A stretch of DNA of 45,458 nucleotides from a virus: IMG/VR virus record IMGVR_UViG_3300021440_000041, positions 1 through 45,458 of that record. One strand, 5' to 3'. Made by a program: the position numbers and the translations under genes. The notes below the pieces were generated by a model, which was not told the origin of the DNA, did not search any database, and was given only the letters and a program-made list of their open reading frames with translations. This document shows, piece by piece, positions 22,498 through 32,264 of the stretch (position 1 is its first letter; each line of letters opens with the position of its first letter).

Positions 22498-24264
22498 GTG
22501 AATAAAATAATAATATTTTTATTTGCTTTTATTTTCTCACTCAATGCATTTTCCGCCAATCGTTATGTCCGAGCCGCCGGAGGCAATTCGTCAGCCGCTT
22601 CAACATGGGCCTCAACGTCAGGAGGTACAGATAGCGTAGCCGTGCCAACGAGTGCGGATGATGTGTTTTTAGATGCGGCGAGTGGGCAGTTGACGATTGA
22701 TGCAACTTTTAACTGCAAGAGTTTTAATTGCACAGGGTACACAGGAACTTTAACGCATAATTCAGTAGCTTTAGCGTCTCAAGGCAATGTTACCTTTGTT
22801 GCTGGGATGACATATACAACAACATCCGGGACCATACAATTTGACCAAGCGGCTACTTTTATCAGTGCCGGTAAATTAATTGCGTCTTTAAATTGCTCAA
22901 ATTCTATCGGAAGTGTGGTTTTAGGAGATAACATTTCGTATGTAGCATCAAAGACTTGCCTTCTTGCAACTCGTGGAGCAGGTTTAGATTTAAATGGGAA
23001 AACAGTTACAGGGAACTCAGCAACAAACAGAGTTCTTGTAAGGCCAAATTCTACGGTAGCTTTAGGAACGTCACAGCCAATCATAGTCAACGGCGGAACC
23101 TTCGCCAACTGCGATTTCCGTGACATACAATTCTCCTCAGTCTCCAATCTTGATCTATCAGCCATAACAGGAGGCTCCGGTGATTGCGGTGGAAACTCTA
23201 TCACAGGAGGTGGAACGGTTTTGACGTTTACAACGCCTGTGGATCAGCATTGGACAAGCGGAGTGACAGGAAACTGGTCAAACGCTGCGAGATGGACAAG
23301 TAGAGTGCCTTTGCCACAGGATAATGTTTTTTTCGATGTAGGATTTTCAGCAAGTCAAACCGTGACCGCCGATATGCCTAGGCTTGGTAAAACAATAGAC
23401 TGGACGGGGGCGACAGGGACTCCAACGTTCGCAATGACAAGCGTGGCGAACACTGCTTACGGAGGGTTGACGCTGATAAGTGGGATGATTATTTCATCTT
23501 CTCAAAACCAAACTTTCGAGGGTAGGGGATCTTTTAATATAACTAGTGCTGGAAAGAATTTCGGATCAAGTACACGTATTTCTATAGCCGCATTTGGTGG
23601 AACATATACTCTTTTAGACTCGCTATCAATGAACGATAGTTTATACCTTTTGAATGGAACATTGAATTTAAACAATTTTAATGTCACTTCATATTTTTTT
23701 GTTTCAGCAGGTATTTCAAATGTTAGGTGTTTAAATATGGGTAGCGGCACATATACTGCCGTAGGAACTTCTGGAGATATATGGAATGTAGACACAAGTA
23801 CAAATATGACATTCACTAAAGGAACTTCCAAAATAATAATATCTGGACTAGGTGCTTCCACTAAAGGTTGGAAAGGGTCAGGGCTAGATTATTATGACGT
23901 AGAATTTACAGGTGGAGGAACTGGAGCAATACTTTTTAAAAATTCAAGCTCGTTCAGAAACATAACCATCAATCCACCTAAAACTGTAAATTTCGAGGCA
24001 GGAACCACACAAACAGTAGCATCGTTTACAGCCGTGGGGACTCAGGCAAATCCGATAACGATACAGAGTACAAGCGCAGGAAGTGCGGCTACGCTGAGTG
24101 ATGAGAGTGGATCAAATATTTTAAAATACTGCTCAATTAAAGACATCACTGTTCAAGGAGGAGCAAAGTGGGTTTCGCCTTTAGCATTAGGAAATACGGA
24201 CGTTTCAGGAAATACCGGATGGACTTGGTATCTGGCTTTAGGTTTGTTTTGGATAAACGATTAA
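22498..24264 (+). CDS. Secreted beta-helix-like repeat protein
   Basis: 588 residues starting at a GTG behind GGAGG. The N-terminus MNKIIIFLFAFIFSLNAFSA is a good Sec signal peptide. The mature part is a long series of beta repeats rich in Gly, Thr, Ser and Asn. It has two similar segments that pair a W-(S/T)...A..W region with a PTSADDVFLDA or PLPQDNVFFDV motif (near residues 45 and 270), indicating internal duplication. Related beta-solenoid proteins occur in phage tails and bacterial surface proteins. No catalytic residues for a depolymerase can be assigned. Confidence 0.65.
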   Translation: MNKIIIFLFAFIFSLNAFSANRYVRAAGGNSSAASTWASTSGGTDSVAVPTSADDVFLDAASGQLTIDATFNCKSFNCTGYTGTLTHNSVALASQGNVTFVAGMTYTTTSGTIQFDQAATFISAGKLIASLNCSNSIGSVVLGDNISYVASKTCLLATRGAGLDLNGKTVTGNSATNRVLVRPNSTVALGTSQPIIVNGGTFANCDFRDIQFSSVSNLDLSAITGGSGDCGGNSITGGGTVLTFTTPVDQHWTSGVTGNWSNAARWTSRVPLPQDNVFFDVGFSASQTVTADMPRLGKTIDWTGATGTPTFAMTSVANTAYGGLTLISGMIISSSQNQTFEGRGSFNITSAGKNFGSSTRISIAAFGGTYTLLDSLSMNDSLYLLNGTLNLNNFNVTSYFFVSAGISNVRCLNMGSGTYTAVGTSGDIWNVDTSTNMTFTKGTSKIIISGLGASTKGWKGSGLDYYDVEFTGGGTGAILFKNSSSFRNITINPPKTVNFEAGTTQTVASFTAVGTQANPITIQSTSAGSAATLSDESGSNILKYCSIKDITVQGGAKWVSPLALGNTDVSGNTGWTWYLALGLFWIND

Positions 24265-24286
24265 AAAACTTTAAAAGGAAAATATT

Positions 24287-25447
24287 ATGCCGATAAGAAA
24301 TCCATACTTAACAGTTCCGATTGGATCAAGGCCATCAACAAGACCTGATTTATTTGGGCCTATTTCAGCTCCACCAGGTGCAAAAATTTTACCAGGCAGA
24401 ACCATGGAACAAAGCGCGAATTTTACAAGCAATCCATACGCCACAAAAGCAAATGCTCCAGCAAGAGTTATGGGTCCAACTCCATCAGCAAAAGCGAAAA
24501 TCCCTAAAGCTCCGAATCAGTACATAGATGAAGTAAAATATTATGGATATAAAAATCCATATACTGGAGATAAAGGCACAAAAATGACAATTCACAAATT
24601 AAACCCTGAATGGACAGCTTGGGATCAGAAATATGGATCAGGCGCAGGCAAAGGAACTACAGAAGCAGCTCCGGCTTCAACCACTCAAAGCAAAGGAGAT
24701 ACTCTTACAACAGAATACCAGAATGCTTTTAATGAAGCCAAAGCCGCAAATGAAAAGCGTTATGGTGACATAAGCAATCAATACGGAACTCAACGCGCTG
24801 ATTACGAAAAAAGGCTTGCTACAGGTATGGGCTATCTTGACACTGCCGGAGTTCAGCAGAGCAAAGACATTGCTGCAAATTGGGAAGCTGAAAAAGGTAA
24901 AGGCGTTCAAAATCTTGTTGATTCTGGAATGTATAACTCCACAATACAGCCTACGATGAAAATGGGCTATGAAACTCAAAAACAGGCCGATTTAGCGCGA
25001 CTTAATGAAAACTTGAACCAGCAGAGGCTTCAAACTTATGGACAGCTCTCAGGCGATGCTTTAAGCTCTAATCAAAGATTCTTGAATTTTCAGGAAAATA
25101 GAACCGATGCTTATCCGGATGCTGAAATGTACGCAAAATTAATGCAGCAGGCCGGTCAGACTTCGGCTGGAACCGGAACAACTTCAGGTGGCGGTGGGGT
25201 TACCACAGGTGGAGGAACTTTTGCAACGATAAAAACAAAATCAACTCCGTTTGTTGGAGATGTTGAAAAAACCAGACAATTCAGAAATTCTCCCAAGGTC
25301 ATAAACACGCTTCCTTCGACTCCGAAAAAACAGATTCCAATTACGAAAGTTCCGACAAATGCAGCTCCAAAAAAAGCGTATGTTCCGATGGTTGATAAAA
25401 GCTATACAACCAAAAAGACTAAAAAAAATGAATGGAGAGAAATATAA
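24287..25447 (+). CDS. Probable internal virion protein
   Basis: 386 residues. A Pro/Ala-rich N-terminus (about 1-70) precedes a region of long helices (about 140-280) rich in Gln, Ala, Glu and Lys (YQNAFNEAKAANEKRYGDIS). A Gly/Thr-rich linker follows (GTGTTSGGGGVTTGGGTF), then a basic C-terminal tail. This unfolded/helical layout is typical of podovirus internal or ejection proteins carried in the capsid. It precedes another helical protein and the giant polyvalent protein, the usual order of ejection proteins. No direct motif. Confidence 0.6.
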   Translation: MPIRNPYLTVPIGSRPSTRPDLFGPISAPPGAKILPGRTMEQSANFTSNPYATKANAPARVMGPTPSAKAKIPKAPNQYIDEVKYYGYKNPYTGDKGTKMTIHKLNPEWTAWDQKYGSGAGKGTTEAAPASTTQSKGDTLTTEYQNAFNEAKAANEKRYGDISNQYGTQRADYEKRLATGMGYLDTAGVQQSKDIAANWEAEKGKGVQNLVDSGMYNSTIQPTMKMGYETQKQADLARLNENLNQQRLQTYGQLSGDALSSNQRFLNFQENRTDAYPDAEMYAKLMQQAGQTSAGTGTTSGGGGVTTGGGTFATIKTKSTPFVGDVEKTRQFRNSPKVINTLPSTPKKQIPITKVPTNAAPKKAYVPMVDKSYTTKKTKKNEWREI

Positions 25448-26298
25448 TGCCAATCACAGTCCAGCATCAACCAAGCTTTAAATCAATCGGGGATGTTTCT
25501 TCTGAATACGGGAAATTTCAAATTAATCGCGAAGATGTTCAGAAGGCTCAGGATAATGCTTTTCAACTTCAAAGAATTGACAAACAAGCTCAAATAAATG
25601 AACAGTTTGCTCAGAACAATTTTGAACGTGAACAGCAGGCTGCTGATCTTGCGCTTCAAAGGGATCTTGAAAAAAATCAAGATTTAACAGAATATGAGTA
25701 TACAACGAAGCAGAAAATGGCTATTGATAATATCAACAACCAGATTTCAGATGTTCAAATGAATATGGAGCTTTCTCAGGATGACAAAGATTATGCTGTC
25801 AGGGAATTGGAGTTCAAGAAAATCGGTATCAAGCCTCAATCAAAACCAAGATCTTCTCCTTTCCCGAAAGGTCAGGACGTGAACGATATTTGGACTGATA
25901 AAAGCACCGGAGTGGTTTATACCAGAAATGAAAATGGGGAACCCAAAGTTCTTGTTAAATCAAAAGATAGCCCTGAAGGTTCAGCGATGGAAACTATTTC
26001 AACGAAGGAATATGTTGATCTTTATGAGAAAACATACAAATCAATGGTATTCAAAAATCCTATGGGACAAGAAACTCCGCCGGATGCTGATAAAGTTGCT
26101 GAACAGGTTGAGAAAATTCTTGCTTCTAGGGATTTGATAAAGATCAAGGCGCAGGTTTATAATCTGCCTCCAAATTTTCAAAAAATTTATACCGCATTAA
26201 CAAATCCAAGAATAGATGCAAAAACAGGTAAAACCGTTCCTCCTTTGTCACCAAAGGCAGCAATGGATATTGTAAATAAATTAAAAGGCAAAAAATAA
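25447..26298 (+). CDS. Helical internal virion protein
   Basis: 283 residues from the ATG at 25447, whose first base overlaps the preceding stop (TAATG) behind a TGGAGAG ribosome site; the frame extends 15 nt upstream without better support. The first 140 residues are Gln-rich coiled coil (KAQDNAFQLQRIDKQAQINE), followed by a small mixed domain (DIWTDKSTGVVYTRNENGEP) and helices. Coiled-coil proteins in this position often belong to the set ejected with the DNA. Function inferred from neighbours only. Confidence 0.6.
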   Translation: MPITVQHQPSFKSIGDVSSEYGKFQINREDVQKAQDNAFQLQRIDKQAQINEQFAQNNFEREQQAADLALQRDLEKNQDLTEYEYTTKQKMAIDNINNQISDVQMNMELSQDDKDYAVRELEFKKIGIKPQSKPRSSPFPKGQDVNDIWTDKSTGVVYTRNENGEPKVLVKSKDSPEGSAMETISTKEYVDLYEKTYKSMVFKNPMGQETPPDADKVAEQVEKILASRDLIKIKAQVYNLPPNFQKIYTALTNPRIDAKTGKTVPPLSPKAAMDIVNKLKGKK

Positions 26299-26300
26299 AA

Positions 26301-29300
26301 ATGGATGAATATGAAGAGTATGCGAATGAGCTATTTACTCAATTAGGCGGTTCTGAGAGTTTGGATGTAAAAGAAATTTCAAATCAATCAAATGAATATG
26401 AAGAATTCGCAAGCGAAGCTTTAAGCAATCCTGATATTTTAGATTCAATTCAAGTTCCTGAAACTAAAGCTCCAGAAATTTCAGTTTCAGAACCGGTTTC
26501 AATTGATCCACGGACAACAACGACTATTCCTTTTCAAACTCCTGGATATTTAGGGCAGCCGTTACAACAGAAAGAGGATTCTGGATACAGCTTAAATTCT
26601 TGGAAGGATTTTTCAGACGGGGCTACTCAGGGAATTTCTGATTTAATTTTTACAGTTTACAATATTCCAAAAGCCTACGAACTTGGGAAAGAAAGATTTC
26701 AAATATTAGCAGATAAAGCAAATCCAAATATTACGGTTGAATCATGGAGGAAATTAAAGGCTCAGGAAGATTTCAATAACAAACAAATGATTGCTTCTGG
26801 TGTGGATGATGGTCAAGGAATTACCGCAAGCAACATTATAAAAAAAGTAATACTAGGAGCGGCAACTCAAGCCCCTCAAATAGCGCAGCAATATTCAGAA
26901 GTATCTAAAGGTTTGATGGATGGATATTCTGGTTTGAGTTTGAGGGAAAAATTATTCCCTATGTATGGAATCGCAAAAGTAGCTTCTGAAGCTGTAAAAA
27001 ATTATGTGAATTATTCAATGGACATTTCCACCGGAGATGCCAGAAGCGATTATTTGGATAAACTTTCAGAAAAAAGAGAAATAACTAATGAGGATTTAAA
27101 GTTTTCAGAAAAACTAGGCAAGGTTGCAGCAATTCCATATTTGATGACGGATATGATTGAAACTTATTTAACAGGCAAAACCGTTGGAATGGTACCTGGA
27201 TGGAATAAATTAAAGAAAACAATAATCAATAAAGCCATTGATTTTGTTGGTAATATTGCAGGCCAAAGCGCGTCAGAAGCAGCTCAGAAATTAATTGTTG
27301 ATGTATCAAGCGATATTGGACTTGCTTTAAATGGTATAAATTTAGATGCCTCAATAAAAGATAAGGCGATTAGAATTGGAAAAGATGTTGCGAATGAATT
27401 TGTTCAATCAATTCCTGCAATGACAGGAATTGCAGGATTAGGATCAGGTGCAGGGGCTTTGTTTTCATCAAAGCCTTTGGATTCATTAAGCGAAGCAAAT
27501 ATTAAAAATTCAAAACAAACCAAAACTCCCACAACCAAAGAAGAACTTTACACTCCTGAAGGCGCACAGTATTTAATTCAGTCAAAACGAAAAGAGATTG
27601 AAGATTTAATTGAAAAAAGAAAGCGCGGAGAGAATATTTCAAGAACTGAATTACAGAAAATTACCGGAATAGGAAATATTGGAAACGGCACTCAAAGAAA
27701 TGGATTTATTGATAATTTAAAAAATATAGTAGAAACACAAACACAGAAAGGGGTGAGTTCAAATGGCCAAGAAAGTAGTAGTGAAAAAGGGCAAGAAAGT
27801 CTGCAAGTAAACGCAGATTCCGATATAAATAAGCAGCCTGCTCAGGAAACTGGACAGGCTGCTGCTCCAGATTTTTTTAAGCAAGAAAAACAATTATTCA
27901 TTCAGAAATATAATAGGGAACCGGACGAAAACGAAATCAAACAAATTCAGGAAGTGGCAGACATAAAAAAAACTTCTTATGAAATTGAAGAGCTTAAAAA
28001 AGAACCTATTCAGCAAATAGATTCGAACGGAAACCCAAACAAAATAACCATTGAAGATGTTTTAGACGAAACAAAAGAACCTGTTGTTGAAGAAACAAAA
28101 ACAGAAATTCAACCTGAAACCCAAGTACAAGTAGAACCTAAAAAAGAAGTAGATAAAAGAAAACTTCAATTTACACGAGAAGAATGGGATCAATTAAAAG
28201 ATGATCCTGCAGTATTTGAAAAAATAAGCGAAGATGAATACAATGCTCAGGAATATCATTTTGACAAACAGGACGTTATAAACAATGAAATAATTCTTTT
28301 TGCAAATAGCAGTTTAAGCCAAGAAGATGAAACGGCTCAGTCAATAGGAGCTTCAATTGAAAGCGCAATTCATGGGGCATCTTCATTATTTGTTAAAGGC
28401 AAACCAAAAAAGCCAGCGCGTTCAAATGCTTTAATTAATTTCATGAAAGCTAAACCCGAAAAAAGAAAAGAAATGGGCCAGTACATTAAGCCTGGAGAAT
28501 TGACGAAATATAATCAGGCCATGAAAGAATATTCTACAAAAATGAAGAAATGGGAAGATGATGTTTTGGCTTACAATTCAGAACTTGTTGCGGATGATTT
28601 TAATAAAATAAGATATGAAGTAAAAAAGGTTTTGAATGAAAATAAGGACTCAAAAAATCCTATAATAAAAAAAATGGTGGAAGAACTTGGTTTTTTAGAT
28701 GGTATTTTAGATAGGTCGGATCAGGATATTTTAATCGGAAATGAACAATTAATGAAGGAGCTGCGTTATGGTCACAGAAAATCAGCAGAAAAAAGGCTTG
28801 GTGGATCTTCTGGAAAAGTTGCCAACAAATCAAAAACTGATAGCTCTAATAACGCTGTCAAAGGCCCTGATAAAACTGCAGAGATTAGCAAAGAAATCGA
28901 AAGAAAAATCAGCGAGTACCAAAAAAGCTTAGAGCCTAAAAGCGAAGAAGAGCCAAATGAAATGTTTGCTCCAAAGAAGAAAAAAGGAATGCTGAAAGAA
29001 AAGAAAAAGGAAGAACCTTATCAGACTCCAGCGAAAGTTCCTACAGGAGTAAAAGTTCCTCAGATTGATGATTTTTTTGATAAGGCTTATGGGAAAAAAG
29101 TTATTGAAGGGTCATTGAAAATTTTCGATGAAACCAAAAAACTTGTTAAAAGTATAACCGATAGATTAATCGGAGTTGGATACCAAGGCAGAAAAAATGC
29201 AGGAGTTTTTTACAGGGACACAAAGAATATTTTTGTTGAATCATTGAATAATATTGGAGTGGCCGCGCATGAAGTAGCTCATTTTCTAAGCAACAAATAT

Positions 29301-32264
29301 AAATTTGAGAAAAATATAAACAGGGTGATAGGTCAAACAAAAGACGGAAAACCAAAATACAATCCATATTACAATCAAATAGTAAAGCAACTCACTCAGA
29401 TTTATGTTGAATATTACCCGGGCGGAGACATCAACCATTCACGCGCAAAAAGAGTTGAGGAAGGCATAGCGACATTCATTCAAAGATTCATTGAGGATTC
29501 ATCGAATACTTCAGCGAATTATCCACAGCTTGTTGAACATTTCATTGATAAGGGCGGAGACTTCTTCAATCAATCCACAATTGAATTGATAAAGGGGGCC
29601 AGGGCGATATTAAGGAAATATGAAAGCCTTGATTCTTTGGGCCAGATTCAGACCATAATAAAGCAGGATGTTGAGAAGATGGACGGAAAAATGAAAATGA
29701 GTTTTTGGGAAAGAATAAGATTCCAATGGGCTCATAAAAAGCTTCCAGCAGAAATGCTAACAAAGAAATCAGGAGAATGGGGAACCCCAGACGACATGTA
29801 TGCCTGGCTGGAAGCTTATGGATATTTGCCGAACATAATCGGTAAAAATATCGAAGGAAGCAAAGGTTTCATGACTATTGATTCCGAAGGTAATTTCTTC
29901 TTAAAACATAAATTCAATTTAAAAACGCTTACAGATAGTTTGCATAAAATTGGACGTAGAGAACAGTTTGAGGCTTGGCTTATAGCCAGAAGGCAATATT
30001 TCGAATATAAGCGCCTTGACGATCTAAATGAAAGCTCAGATCAGGCCCAAAAAGAAATTGAATCAATTCAATCAGAAGTTCAATCCGGGGATATTTCGGA
30101 ATCGGATGCAAAAAAAGAAATAGATCCTTTGATTGAAATAATTAAAGAAAGAGACGAGTTGAGCAAGGTTCTTGAAAATGACGCTTTTGATAGAAGTAAA
30201 ATGGAAGATGCTTATAAGCAGCATGAAAAAGAGTTTAAAGATTATGCGAAAATTTATGACACTTTAAACCGTGAAACCCTTGAGCTTTTAAATCACCCTC
30301 TTGTTCAAATACTCAAAGATGATAAATTCAAGGAATTGACGGACCGAGAAGGTTATACTTCCATGAGCAGGTACTTTGACAATGAATTGATAGGACAGGG
30401 TGAATACAAATCTCAGGCACCAAAAACAAAAATATCATTTCTTAAAAATAGAACCGGTTCCAAAAAGGAAATAATATCCCCACTTTACTCAATGGCAAGG
30501 CAGTATTCAGAAGCATTGAAAAAATCAATGAAGCAAATTGTTTGGAATAAAATGTACAATCTTGCGATAGCTGATCCGGATTTGTTTCAGAGATTAAAGC
30601 TTGAAACAGCTTTTGTTAATGGAAAAGTTACCTATCCTCAAATGGATGATCCGAATATTGTAATGGCAAGAAAAGGTTATGAGATGGTCCCGATGGCAGT
30701 CAACAAAGAATTCAAACAGCTTATAGAATCCTGCGTGACTCCGGCAAATTTTAAGACAGTTGAGAAAATGTTTCTTGCAGCTACAAGGACAATGACAAAA
30801 GGAATAACTGCAATGGATTGGATGTTTGCGGTAAGAAACGTTCCAAGGGATTCAGTTTACGCTTTTGCAATGTCAGAAAACAACTACATCCCATTAATAG
30901 ATCAATCCAAAATGCTCTACAACGCGTTAAGATATGTCAATTCAGTCGAGGCAAAATACGCGAGAGAGTACATGGATATTGCAGGTACAAGTCAGACTTA
31001 TAAGGCAATGGCTTCAAAAAGCCCTGAAGAATTCTTTCAGCAAATGAATAATGAAAAATCAGTTTTAAATAAAATGATTGATGCTGCAGAGACGGGGGCT
31101 GATTGGTTTTCAATTCCTTCAGCAGGCAGCGAAATCGCTACAAGAATTGCGGAATACATAAAGGCAAGAAAGGCCGGTAAGCATCAGGTAGTTGCCCTGG
31201 AGGAAGCCGCGAGAGTTTCAGGAGCTTTCAGTCACACAGGCAATCTATGGGGAAGCGATTTTGCAAAGATATGGATTAAATCAATTTCATTTTTCCATGC
31301 AAAATTAGAAATAATGGACGGTTTAATTGCCAAGGCTAAGGATGGAGATATAAAAGCAAAGAAAAGAGTTATTCTTGCTTGGCTTGCGGTCCAGGTTGCA
31401 AATACCGCTGGAATTGCGGCTCTGCTTGCGCTTGCCTCAGATGAACAGAAAAGAGAATACCTTGCAAAAACAGCAAATGAATTGGCAGGAGGCTTATGGT
31501 TCCCTTGGCCCGGGAAGGAAAATAAACTTTTCAAATATCCAATAGGTCAGGAATTTGGATTTATTTCTACATTCTTCAACATGTTAATTGCGGAAAGGCT
31601 CTTAAAGGCTGATTATGATGGGGCTGATTATTATGACACTCTTACATCATGGATGCCTGAACAATTCAATTTAGGCCACTTGTCGGCTGCAATAGTAAGC
31701 TGGCTTCCGAACATTGTAAGTATTGGAGTTAGCCAGGCAATGGAGAAAACTTTCTGGCCCAAAACAAGAGACATGGAAACTCAATCTGAAAAAAATATTG
31801 AGGCTGAATTCAGGAAAAGACCAAATACAACTTGGCTTGCAAAGAAAATAGCGCATATGTTTAATAAGTTTAATATGTCACCAATTAAAATTGATGCTTT
31901 AATAAAACAGGCAGGAGGAACTTTTGCTTCCGATGTTGCTGATTTGCTTGGAAGTAATAAAAAGAAAAATCCTTTCATTAAAGAAACTTATTTTGGTTCA
32001 AGTAGACAATTCCTGAGATATTACGACCACAGAGCAAAAGTAAATCAAAGGTTTGAATCTGCAAAAGATGGATACAGAGAACTTAAAGATGTTGACGCAG
32101 TGCTTTATCAAAAAGTAAAATACATTGACAAAATGCTTAAAGTTTTCAGAGGATTCACAGACAGAGAAATAAAAACAAAAATGAAAGATCCTGATTCTAT
32201 AAAATTAAGAAATGATATTTTAACCGAAATGGCAGCATTGGAGGCTGAATATGAAAAGCGTTAA
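26301..32264 (+). CDS. Giant polyvalent protein with zincin motif and LPD38-like C-terminus
   Basis: 1987 residues. The N-terminal third is acidic and helical with one Gly-rich hydrophobic stretch (near residue 375). A low-complexity Gln/Glu/Lys linker spans about 470-650. A metallopeptidase domain follows, with His990-Glu-Val-Ala-His994 and a downstream Glu in RVEEGIATF (near 1053) as the third ligand. The C-terminal region (about 1487-1885) resembles LPD38, found at the ends of phage polyvalent proteins, with MDWMFAVRNVPRDS and a hydrophobic AVQVANTAGIAALLALA. Such proteins are thought to enter the cell with the DNA and act on host targets. Confidence 0.8.
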   Translation: MDEYEEYANELFTQLGGSESLDVKEISNQSNEYEEFASEALSNPDILDSIQVPETKAPEISVSEPVSIDPRTTTTIPFQTPGYLGQPLQQKEDSGYSLNSWKDFSDGATQGISDLIFTVYNIPKAYELGKERFQILADKANPNITVESWRKLKAQEDFNNKQMIASGVDDGQGITASNIIKKVILGAATQAPQIAQQYSEVSKGLMDGYSGLSLREKLFPMYGIAKVASEAVKNYVNYSMDISTGDARSDYLDKLSEKREITNEDLKFSEKLGKVAAIPYLMTDMIETYLTGKTVGMVPGWNKLKKTIINKAIDFVGNIAGQSASEAAQKLIVDVSSDIGLALNGINLDASIKDKAIRIGKDVANEFVQSIPAMTGIAGLGSGAGALFSSKPLDSLSEANIKNSKQTKTPTTKEELYTPEGAQYLIQSKRKEIEDLIEKRKRGENISRTELQKITGIGNIGNGTQRNGFIDNLKNIVETQTQKGVSSNGQESSSEKGQESLQVNADSDINKQPAQETGQAAAPDFFKQEKQLFIQKYNREPDENEIKQIQEVADIKKTSYEIEELKKEPIQQIDSNGNPNKITIEDVLDETKEPVVEETKTEIQPETQVQVEPKKEVDKRKLQFTREEWDQLKDDPAVFEKISEDEYNAQEYHFDKQDVINNEIILFANSSLSQEDETAQSIGASIESAIHGASSLFVKGKPKKPARSNALINFMKAKPEKRKEMGQYIKPGELTKYNQAMKEYSTKMKKWEDDVLAYNSELVADDFNKIRYEVKKVLNENKDSKNPIIKKMVEELGFLDGILDRSDQDILIGNEQLMKELRYGHRKSAEKRLGGSSGKVANKSKTDSSNNAVKGPDKTAEISKEIERKISEYQKSLEPKSEEEPNEMFAPKKKKGMLKEKKKEEPYQTPAKVPTGVKVPQIDDFFDKAYGKKVIEGSLKIFDETKKLVKSITDRLIGVGYQGRKNAGVFYRDTKNIFVESLNNIGVAAHEVAHFLSNKYKFEKNINRVIGQTKDGKPKYNPYYNQIVKQLTQIYVEYYPGGDINHSRAKRVEEGIATFIQRFIEDSSNTSANYPQLVEHFIDKGGDFFNQSTIELIKGARAILRKYESLDSLGQIQTIIKQDVEKMDGKMKMSFWERIRFQWAHKKLPAEMLTKKSGEWGTPDDMYAWLEAYGYLPNIIGKNIEGSKGFMTIDSEGNFFLKHKFNLKTLTDSLHKIGRREQFEAWLIARRQYFEYKRLDDLNESSDQAQKEIESIQSEVQSGDISESDAKKEIDPLIEIIKERDELSKVLENDAFDRSKMEDAYKQHEKEFKDYAKIYDTLNRETLELLNHPLVQILKDDKFKELTDREGYTSMSRYFDNELIGQGEYKSQAPKTKISFLKNRTGSKKEIISPLYSMARQYSEALKKSMKQIVWNKMYNLAIADPDLFQRLKLETAFVNGKVTYPQMDDPNIVMARKGYEMVPMAVNKEFKQLIESCVTPANFKTVEKMFLAATRTMTKGITAMDWMFAVRNVPRDSVYAFAMSENNYIPLIDQSKMLYNALRYVNSVEAKYAREYMDIAGTSQTYKAMASKSPEEFFQQMNNEKSVLNKMIDAAETGADWFSIPSAGSEIATRIAEYIKARKAGKHQVVALEEAARVSGAFSHTGNLWGSDFAKIWIKSISFFHAKLEIMDGLIAKAKDGDIKAKKRVILAWLAVQVANTAGIAALLALASDEQKREYLAKTANELAGGLWFPWPGKENKLFKYPIGQEFGFISTFFNMLIAERLLKADYDGADYYDTLTSWMPEQFNLGHLSAAIVSWLPNIVSIGVSQAMEKTFWPKTRDMETQSEKNIEAEFRKRPNTTWLAKKIAHMFNKFNMSPIKIDALIKQAGGTFASDVADLLGSNKKKNPFIKETYFGSSRQFLRYYDHRAKVNQRFESAKDGYRELKDVDAVLYQKVKYIDKMLKVFRGFTDREIKTKMKDPDSIKLRNDILTEMAALEAEYEKR
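28768..28932 (+). CDS. Possible overprinted gene (54 aa) inside the giant gene
   Basis: A 54-residue frame starts at an ATG preceded by AAGGAG with ideal 7-nt spacing and runs in the +1 frame relative to the large gene. Its product begins MVTENQQKKGLVDLLEKLPT and continues as two amphipathic helices with a Lys-rich end. The main frame here is low-complexity linker, so both frames could be tolerated. The ribosome site and protein-like composition are the evidence. It could still be chance. Confidence 0.4.
   Translation: MVTENQQKKGLVDLLEKLPTNQKLIALITLSKALIKLQRLAKKSKEKSASTKKA

Noticed and set aside
22779-23204. Minus-strand open frame (141 codons) opposite the secreted beta-repeat gene
   Set aside because: Antisense shadow of a low-complexity coding region, with no ribosome site.
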